Under the pieces are notes generated by a model that saw only the letters and a program-made list of their open reading frames with translations, had not been told where the DNA came from and made no database searches. Both the position numbers and the translations under genes were made by a program. This document shows positions 14,492 through 19,352 of a stretch of DNA of 19,352 nt, piece after piece. The number at the start of each line of letters is the position of its first letter. The stretch's first letter is position 1. The DNA is from Thermohalobaculum sp039026295 (GTDB lineage Bacteria > Pseudomonadota > Alphaproteobacteria > Rhodobacterales > Rhodobacteraceae): the NCBI GenBank assembly GCA_039026295.1, contig JBCCMP010000035.1, positions 1-19,352 of the forward strand, written 5' to 3'.

Positions 14492-14516
14492 AATAAAATT
14501 GCGCAATAAAATTGCG
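14492..14516 (+). repeat. Short tandem repeat in the tctC leader
   Basis: AATAAAATTGCG occurs at 14492-14503 and again at 14505-14516, a period of 13 bases, in the untranslated leader about 60 bases before the tctC start. The junction creates the palindrome TTGCGCAA (14499-14506). It could be a protein binding site or a slipped duplication. Confidence 0.6.
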
Positions 14517-14573
14517 TTCAGACAGACCAATACGTCCGGTTTGTGCTTTTTGCCAGCAAGGGAGGAAACCAAG

Positions 14574-15539
14574 ATGGCACTGAAGACTACTCTTACCGCA
14601 CTGGTCGGCGCAGCGGCGATGGCCGTGGCCGGGACAGCCGGCGCATGGGAGCCGACGAAGCCCGTGGAATTCGTCATCATGGCTGGCAAGGGCGGCGGCG
14701 CCGACAAGATGGCGCGTCTGATGCAGGCCATCGTCGAAGAAAACAACATGGCCAGCCAGCCGCTGGTGCCGGTCAACAAATCGGGCGGTTCGGGTGCCGA
14801 GGCTCTGGTGCACATGAAAGGCGCCAAGGACCCCGATCACGCGATCATGGTGACGCTGAACTCGTTCTTCACGACACCGCTGCGCCAGCCGGGACTGGAC
14901 GTGGACATCATGCAGTTCGCCCCGATCGGGCGCATGGCCGAGGATACGTTCTGCCTCTGGGTCCACAAGGACAGCGGGATCGAAACCTTCGACCAGTTCC
15001 TGGCCACCGCCAAAGAGCGCGGCGACAAGTGGGTCATGGGCGGCACCGGCAAAAACTCGGAAGACAACATCATCACCGACTTCCTGAACAACAACTATGA
15101 CCTCAGCATCAAGTACATCCCCTACAAGGGCGGCGGTGCCGTGGCCAAGGATCTGGCCGGTCAGCAGATCAACTCTTCGGTCAACAACCCGTCGGAGGCA
15201 CTGGGCTTTTACGAGTCGGGCGATCTGAACAACCTGACCTGCTTCACGGACGAGCGTCTGGCGCTGTTCCCGGACGTTCCGACGCTGAAGGAACAGGGCG
15301 GCGATTTCTCCTACTTCATGCAGCGTGCCGTGGTCGGCGCGCCGGGCATGTCGGAAGAGGCGCTGGCCTACTACAACGATCTTTTCCAGAAGGTCTTCGA
15401 CTCCGAGCAATGGCAGAGCTATCGCACGAAAAAGGCCCTGCTGGGTGCCAAGATCCAGGGCGCTGATCTGCGCGCCTACTGGAGCACGCAGCGTGACCGG
15501 CACGAAGGCATCCTGAAGGCCTCGGGCGCGATCAACTAA
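14574..15539 (+). CDS. tctC: Tripartite tricarboxylate transporter substrate-binding protein (TctC family)
   Basis: The 321-residue protein is the periplasmic solute-binding part of a TTT secondary transporter. It begins with a Sec signal peptide (residues 1-24, cut after AGA) and matures to start WEPTKPVEF. The first ligand loop GKGGGADKMAR (about 33-43) and the second loop YIPYKGGG fit the TctC pattern in which two loops and a water bridge hold the carboxylate groups of the ligand. GGAGGA lies nine bases before the ATG at 14574; a longer frame from 14499 is rejected because it would place a polar extension before the signal peptide. It is the first gene of tctCBA and carries the shared operator in its promoter. 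I infer a small dicarboxylate, possibly oxalate, as ligand; the family also binds citrate and many aromatic acids. Confidence 0.93.
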   Translation: MALKTTLTALVGAAAMAVAGTAGAWEPTKPVEFVIMAGKGGGADKMARLMQAIVEENNMASQPLVPVNKSGGSGAEALVHMKGAKDPDHAIMVTLNSFFTTPLRQPGLDVDIMQFAPIGRMAEDTFCLWVHKDSGIETFDQFLATAKERGDKWVMGGTGKNSEDNIITDFLNNNYDLSIKYIPYKGGGAVAKDLAGQQINSSVNNPSEALGFYESGDLNNLTCFTDERLALFPDVPTLKEQGGDFSYFMQRAVVGAPGMSEEALAYYNDLFQKVFDSEQWQSYRTKKALLGAKIQGADLRAYWSTQRDRHEGILKASGAIN

Positions 15540-15560
15540 AGGGGGGAACAACCTCTCTAT

Positions 15561-15581
15561 CCCTCCCCTTTCCGGGGAGGG
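15561..15581 (+). terminator. First hairpin after tctC
   Basis: CCCTCCCC (15561-15568) and GGGGAGGG (15574-15581) form an eight-base perfect stem with a five-base loop. No T tract follows. It may protect the 3' end of the tctC message from exonucleases. Confidence 0.6.
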
Positions 15582-15584
15582 CAC

Positions 15585-15613
15585 CTGCCGCGCCTCGCTG
15601 CGCGGCAGTTTTT
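15585..15613 (+). terminator. Intrinsic terminator between tctC and tctB
   Basis: CTGCCGCGC (15585-15593) and GCGCGGCAG (15600-15608) form a nine-base perfect stem with a six-base loop, followed at once by TTTTT (15609-15613). It lies 46 bases after the tctC stop and 30 bases before the tctB start. It should end most transcripts after tctC and so give more binding protein than membrane subunits. Confidence 0.85.
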
Positions 15614-15642
15614 CAATTCAAAGGTGAGCGGGGGATCGGCGG

Positions 15643-16272
15643 ATGCGCATCGCCGAGTTGATCATGGCGGTGGTTCTGGCGCTGCTTGCTCTGGGGATCA
15701 TGTACAAAGCGGGCGAACGACCGGACTGGTCGGGGGAGGCCCGCTTCTCGAATGTCGGATTTGGCGAAAGCGGGTCGCCTGCGGGCGGCTTCTGGCCGTT
15801 CTGGATCGCGGCGATCATGTTCCTCTGCTGCATCTGGACCTTCGTGAACGGCCTGCTGCGCAACACCGGCCCGTCAAAGACAGGCGGGCCATATCTGGAC
15901 CGCCACGGGATCATTGTGCTGCTGACGGTCGGGGTGCCGGTCTTTTTTCTGGTGCTGCTGACCGATTACATCTCGATGTATTTCGCGATGGCACTGTTTC
16001 TCTTTTACTACCTGCTGGTGCTGGGGCGGCACGGGATCGTGCTGTCCACCGCCATGGCGGGCGTGCTGCCGTTCTGGATGTACCTGTTTTTCGACATCAC
16101 CATGACGCGAACGCTGCCGAAAGGGGTGCTGTCGATCGAGGATGGCATCTATACGCCGCTGGGCAACTTCTTCCGCCAGGCGGATGGCTGGGTCACGCCG
16201 GTCTGTTTCCTGCTGGGTGCCGTGGTTCTGGTTGGTGCGGCCATGGCCTCCCGAACCCGGAAGGAGGAGTGA
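15643..16272 (+). CDS. tctB: Tripartite tricarboxylate transporter small membrane subunit (TctB family)
   Basis: TctB is the poorly conserved small membrane subunit that works with TctA and the binding protein in TTT transport. The 209-residue product has hydrophobic segments at about 4-21, 50-70, 89-110, 112-128, 132-150 and 183-202. Classical TctB proteins are shorter with four helices, so this one seems to carry an added C-terminal helix after a soluble loop (about 152-182). The start is an ATG after GGGGGAT. Its stop is one base before the tctA start, so the two are translationally linked. Identity rests on position between tctC and tctA and on topology more than on sequence motifs. Confidence 0.88.
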   Translation: MRIAELIMAVVLALLALGIMYKAGERPDWSGEARFSNVGFGESGSPAGGFWPFWIAAIMFLCCIWTFVNGLLRNTGPSKTGGPYLDRHGIIVLLTVGVPVFFLVLLTDYISMYFAMALFLFYYLLVLGRHGIVLSTAMAGVLPFWMYLFFDITMTRTLPKGVLSIEDGIYTPLGNFFRQADGWVTPVCFLLGAVVLVGAAMASRTRKEE

Positions 16273-16273
16273 G

Positions 16274-17851
16274 ATGGAAGTTCTTGGTCTTCTTGCCGAC
16301 GGCGTTCTGACGGCGCTGGAGCCTACCAATCTGCTGATCTGCTTCATCGGCGTTGTCATCGGCCTGTTCGTGGGCGCGATGCCGGGGCTGGGGTCGGTCA
16401 ACGGGGTCGCGATCCTGCTGCCGACGATCTTCTTCATCAAGCAGACCACCGGGTCCGATGCCGCGCCGATGATTTTCCTCGCGGCGATCTATTACGGCGC
16501 GATGTATGGTGGGGCGATCTCGTCGATCATGCTGGGTATTCCCGGCGCTTCGACGGCGGTGGCGACGACCTTCGACGGTCGCCCTCTGGCCCTGAAGGGC
16601 AGGGCGGAGCAGGCGCTGGTCACCGCTGCAGTCGCCTCGTTCATCGGCGGCACCATCGCCAACATCTTCTTCACCGGGTTCGCGCCGCCGCTGGCCGAGG
16701 TTGCCCTGCGCTTCGGCAACCCGGAGATTTTCGCGCTGATGCTGCTGGCCTTCGCAACCTTCGTCGGGCTGGGCGGCGACGACATTCCGAAGACGATCAT
16801 CTCGATTGCATTGGGCCTTCTCTGCGCCTCCATCGGCTTTGACGTGATCGAAGGCGAGCCGCGCCTGCAGTTCTTCGACCTGACCGGCTTCTCCCGTCCC
16901 ATAAATTTTCTGGTGCTGGCGATCGGGGTCTACGGCGTGGGCGAGATGCTGTGGACCCTGCACACGACCCGCGGCGACAGCGAAATGTCCAAGGCCGAGG
17001 TGTCGCTTTCAAAGATCAAGACCGCCACAGGCAACACCTTCCGGGAAGGCTGGAAGGGCACGTCCATCGGCTCGTCCCTGGGTTTTTTCGTCGGCATTCT
17101 GCCCGCGGCCGGGGCGACGCCCGGCTCTCTGATGTCCTACGGCGTGGCCAAGATGACATCGTCCAAGCCCGGCGAGTTCGGCAAGGGCTCGATTGACGGC
17201 GTGGCGGCGCCGGAGGCCGCGAACAACTCTGCCTCGACCGGGGCCATGCTGCCGATGATGACGCTGGGTATTCCGGGCTCGCCGACGACGGCTGTCTTGT
17301 TGACTGGGCTGGTCCTATTGGAGTTGGAGCCCGGCCCGCGCCTCTTCGCCGATCAGCCCGACTTCGTCTGGCCGGTCATCGGGTCGTTCTATATCTCGAA
17401 CGTCATCGCGGTGCTGGTGAACCTGGCGTTCATTCCATTGTTCCTCTGGATGCTCAGGATGCCGTTCACGATCCTGGCGCCGATCATCTTCGTCTTGTCG
17501 ACGGCCGGGGTCTATGCGGCGACCGACTCGATGTTCGATGTCTGGCTGATGTTCTGGTTCGGCCTTGGGGCGTTCCTGCTGCGCATCCTGAACTATCCGC
17601 TGGCCCCGGCGGCGCTGGCCATCGTGCTGGGAGGCATCACCGAAGCAAAGCTGCGCCAGTCGCTGCAGTGGTCGGACGGGTCGTTCGGGATTTTCTTCAA
17701 CCCGTTCTTCGACCGGGACGGCACCGGCCAGACCTATTGGATCGCGCCCGTGATCGCCTGGGTCGCGGTGGTGCTGCTGCTGCTGCCTGCCATTCAGTGG
17801 CTGAGGAAGATGATGCGCGGGCGGCAGAGGCCGTCGCACTGGCAGGGATAG
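16274..17851 (+). CDS. tctA: Tripartite tricarboxylate transporter large membrane subunit (TctA family)
   Basis: TctA is the ion-coupled transport channel of TTT systems in the inner membrane. The 525-residue protein has around a dozen hydrophobic segments and the two repeated family motifs: VGAMPGLG (33-40) followed by AILLP, and further on GILPAAGATPGSLMSYG in the second half, each in a re-entrant-like Gly/Pro-rich stretch. MMTLGIPGSPTTA in the middle mirrors IMLGIPGASTAVA near residue 90, showing the internal duplication. I chose the ATG at 16274 because AAGGAGGAG lies just upstream and it begins one base after tctB; a longer frame from 16142 overlaps tctB and is rejected. It is the last gene of tctCBA. 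A tail of polar, basic residues closes the protein on the cytoplasmic side. Confidence 0.96.
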   Translation: MEVLGLLADGVLTALEPTNLLICFIGVVIGLFVGAMPGLGSVNGVAILLPTIFFIKQTTGSDAAPMIFLAAIYYGAMYGGAISSIMLGIPGASTAVATTFDGRPLALKGRAEQALVTAAVASFIGGTIANIFFTGFAPPLAEVALRFGNPEIFALMLLAFATFVGLGGDDIPKTIISIALGLLCASIGFDVIEGEPRLQFFDLTGFSRPINFLVLAIGVYGVGEMLWTLHTTRGDSEMSKAEVSLSKIKTATGNTFREGWKGTSIGSSLGFFVGILPAAGATPGSLMSYGVAKMTSSKPGEFGKGSIDGVAAPEAANNSASTGAMLPMMTLGIPGSPTTAVLLTGLVLLELEPGPRLFADQPDFVWPVIGSFYISNVIAVLVNLAFIPLFLWMLRMPFTILAPIIFVLSTAGVYAATDSMFDVWLMFWFGLGAFLLRILNYPLAPAALAIVLGGITEAKLRQSLQWSDGSFGIFFNPFFDRDGTGQTYWIAPVIAWVAVVLLLLPAIQWLRKMMRGRQRPSHWQG

Positions 17852-17884
17852 TAGCAGCAGGTGCTATCGTCATAAGGCGGTGAC

Positions 17885-17896
17885 GGCGATCTCGCC
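17885..17896. terminator. Weak hairpin between convergent tctA and the NlpC/P60-like gene
   Basis: GGCGA (17885-17889) and TCGCC (17892-17896) pair just before the stop codon of the minus-strand gene; a second small stem, TAGCA/TGCTA, lies near 17850-17865 at the end of tctA. Neither has a T tract, so termination here is uncertain. Confidence 0.25.
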
Positions 17897-17898
17897 AC

Positions 17899-18846
17899 CT
17901 AATCGGATTCGTAGCCGTCGTGCTCTGGTTCTTCGTCGAAGGCTAGCCGTCCGATATAGGACCAGTTGTGGGCGGTCTGCATCTTCTTGAACATGACGTT
18001 GGAATAGTAAAATTTGGCATCGACAGCCATTGGGGGTGTCAGCAGCTCTTCGACCGAGATGCTGTTATCGACCAACGGGTTAGGGTTCAGAATCTCCAAG
18101 ACGTATTCGAAATGCTCTTTCAACGTGTTGTTTGGATCCTCAGCGCCCGCATTCGCTAAGTGCCGCTGCGCACGGTTGTAGGTCCCTTGTTTGATCTTTC
18201 CATTGACCATTGTCTTTTTCGGGCTGTCGACCATTTTCAGCCGTTCCGGATTTTTCTGTCCCCGGTTCATGGCGAGGTAGAACGAGGCAAGATCCATGCG
18301 CATTCTGATGCCCTGGGCAAAGAGATTCATCGCGCCAGCCTGATAGCAGGCGGTCACAAAGGCACAACACGTCGTGCCGCGGTTCTTGCTCATGCGCGCT
18401 TGTTCACCCTGGTCACCCAACTCGCCGCGAAAGCGGCAGGCCCATTTCAGGGCGCGGTACAGGGCGTCGTACTCAAAGGGCGGCACGTCTTCGCGCATAA
18501 CGCCGGTCGAGCGGGCCCCCGCACCCATGTTGCCATACTGGGTAAGACTTTTATCGTCTTCATCGAAACGGGCCCATTCCTTGGCATAAGCGACTGCCTT
18601 GGCGCCATATGCCGGGCGTTGGCAGCGGAACACAAAGAACGACTCATCATCCGGATCATCCTCGACCAGCGCGCCAGGGGGCTGGAGCAGAATTCCGTTG
18701 GTGTCGCAGTGCGCAACGGTGTGCAGTTTGCCGTATTTGCCGTGCGACATCTGGCCGACATACATCGCTGTGTGATGGGCTCTCTTACCATCCAGGCTGC
18801 AAGAGATGACGTCGCCCAATTGTAGTCCGCTGTACTGAACTGGCAT
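17899..18846 (-). CDS. Orphan protein with a permuted NlpC/P60-like (papain-fold) layout
   Basis: The 315-residue protein opens GLQLGDVISCSLDGKRAHHTAMYVGQ (core: GDVI, then H-H-T-A-M-Y-V-G at 24-31), like the first strand and His motif of permuted NlpC/P60 and LRAT/YiiX-type enzymes. A candidate nucleophile follows much later in TTCCAFVTACYQAGA (Cys160 or Cys161). His first and Cys second is the permuted order, and a Cys peptidase, amidase or acyltransferase role is inferred. The C-terminal 140 residues are unrecognised and end in an acidic tail. No signal peptide or membrane segment is seen. AGGAGGA lies eight bases before the ATG. Composition is uneven: 27 of 60 G or C at 18181 but 40 of 60 at 18421. 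It converges with tctA and lies 60 bases after the ureohydrolase gene on the same strand; neither neighbour explains it. Confidence 0.6.
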   Translation of the reverse strand: MPVQYSGLQLGDVISCSLDGKRAHHTAMYVGQMSHGKYGKLHTVAHCDTNGILLQPPGALVEDDPDDESFFVFRCQRPAYGAKAVAYAKEWARFDEDDKSLTQYGNMGAGARSTGVMREDVPPFEYDALYRALKWACRFRGELGDQGEQARMSKNRGTTCCAFVTACYQAGAMNLFAQGIRMRMDLASFYLAMNRGQKNPERLKMVDSPKKTMVNGKIKQGTYNRAQRHLANAGAEDPNNTLKEHFEYVLEILNPNPLVDNSISVEELLTPPMAVDAKFYYSNVMFKKMQTAHNWSYIGRLAFDEEPEHDGYESD

Positions 18847-18906
18847 TCCAAAGATCCTCCTATGCAGCCATAGGTTAAGTCTTCAGGTGGGAGCGCACGA
18901 ATTACT

Positions 18907-19352
18907 TTATTCTGATTGGACTTCGATGCTTTTCTTTGCTGCCGCCCAAAGCCCCAGGATATTCATCGCGACCGTCGCCCCGGCCAGCGCCGTGATATCG
19001 GCATGGTCATAGGGCGGCGACACCTCCACCACATCCGCGCCGACGATGTTCAGGCCGGTCAGCCCGGTCAGGATACGTTCCGCCCGCTGAAAACTCGGGC
19101 CGCCGCAGACCGGGGTGCCCGTCCCCGGCGCGGCCGAGGGGTCAAGGCAATCGATGTCAAAGGTTAGGTAGACCGGCCGCCCGGCCGTGACATCCTCGAT
19201 CTTCGAGATGATCTCCGGCACCGGTGTTTCGATCATGTAGTCGGCGTCCAGCACGGTGAAGCCGTGCGTCTCCGGGTTGCCGGACCGGATGCCGATCTGG
19301 ACCGAGTGCTCCGCGTCGATCACGCCCTCGCGGGTGCCGTGGAAGAACATCG
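18907..19352 (-). CDS. Agmatinase-family ureohydrolase, C-terminal part (5' end outside window)
   Basis: The last 148 or so codons of a ureohydrolase are visible; the frame stays open to the window end. The di-manganese site is clear in TFDIDCLDPSAAPGTGTP (about 83-100 of the visible part), where the D-x-D-x-x-D-P pattern gives metal ligands, and in ADVVEVSPPYD, where the Glu is the usual substrate-contact residue. Enzymes of this family hydrolyse agmatine, guanidinobutyrate, proclavaminate or formiminoglutamate to urea or formamide plus an amine. Agmatinase (agmatine to putrescine and urea) is the commonest label, but the N-terminal specificity region is missing, so the substrate is open. 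It is a minus-strand gene with no visible link to the oxalate genes. Confidence 0.88.
   Translation of the reverse strand, partial: MFFHGTREGVIDAEHSVQIGIRSGNPETHGFTVLDADYMIETPVPEIISKIEDVTAGRPVYLTFDIDCLDPSAAPGTGTPVCGGPSFQRAERILTGLTGLNIVGADVVEVSPPYDHADITALAGATVAMNILGLWAAAKKSIEVQSE

Noticed and set aside
1..19352. tRNA, rRNA, CRISPR array or riboswitch
   Set aside because: No cloverleaf, rRNA segment, repeat-spacer array or known riboswitch core was recognised in any intergenic stretch.

Overview
The window looks like a chromosomal segment of a high-GC alphaproteobacterium, most likely in the Rhodobacteraceae (Roseobacter group). This is inferred from the GC-rich third positions, the style of MutS, and the mix of a tripartite tricarboxylate transporter, a DM13 lipoprotein and an oxalate catabolic cluster. 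No rRNA, tRNA, CRISPR array, insertion sequence or integrase is visible. With the starts chosen here no gene-free stretch exceeds 300 bases; the largest gaps are the promoter regions 3756-4008 and 14317-14573.

Region 1 (1-4482) is housekeeping plus small exported proteins. It holds the 3' end of a probable EamA-type transporter (+), a DM13 lipoprotein (-), the mismatch repair ATPase mutS (-), a small secreted protein (-) and a Cys-containing secreted protein (+).

Region 2 (about 4535-12345) is a one-directional oxalate/C1 cluster. In order it encodes an FCD-type GntR regulator, oxalyl-CoA decarboxylase (oxc), formyl-CoA:oxalate CoA-transferase (frc), a 77-residue membrane protein, a VOC-fold protein, a stand-alone formyl-tetrahydrofolate hydrolase/formyltransferase-like protein, and formate-tetrahydrofolate ligase (fhs). 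A hairpin follows. Frc loads CoA onto oxalate, Oxc decarboxylates oxalyl-CoA to formyl-CoA, Frc releases formate, and Fhs puts formate onto tetrahydrofolate for C1 metabolism or oxidation.

Region 3 (12346-13416) is an AT-richer interruption carrying one gene with two tandem TIR domains. It looks horizontally acquired and is a candidate immunity or NAD-cleaving protein. A YtpQ/DUF1444-like exported protein follows on the opposite strand.

Region 4 (14443-17851) is a complete tripartite tricarboxylate transporter (tctC, tctB, tctA) with a strong intrinsic terminator between tctC and tctB. Its promoter contains the 12-base palindrome CTGGTATACCAG. The same core, TGGTATACCA, lies just upstream of the gntR gene almost 10 kb away and was noticed nowhere else in the window. 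I infer that the GntR protein controls both operons and that the transporter imports the substrate of the oxalate pathway, probably oxalate or a related acid.

Region 5 (17899-19352) is on the minus strand: an orphan protein with a permuted NlpC/P60-like (papain-fold) layout, then the C-terminal part of an agmatinase-family ureohydrolase cut by the window end.

The most notable items are the shared operator linking transporter and catabolism, the orphan TIR-TIR protein lodged between the two linked operons, and the formyl-THF hydrolase-like gene placed next to fhs in an oxalate operon.
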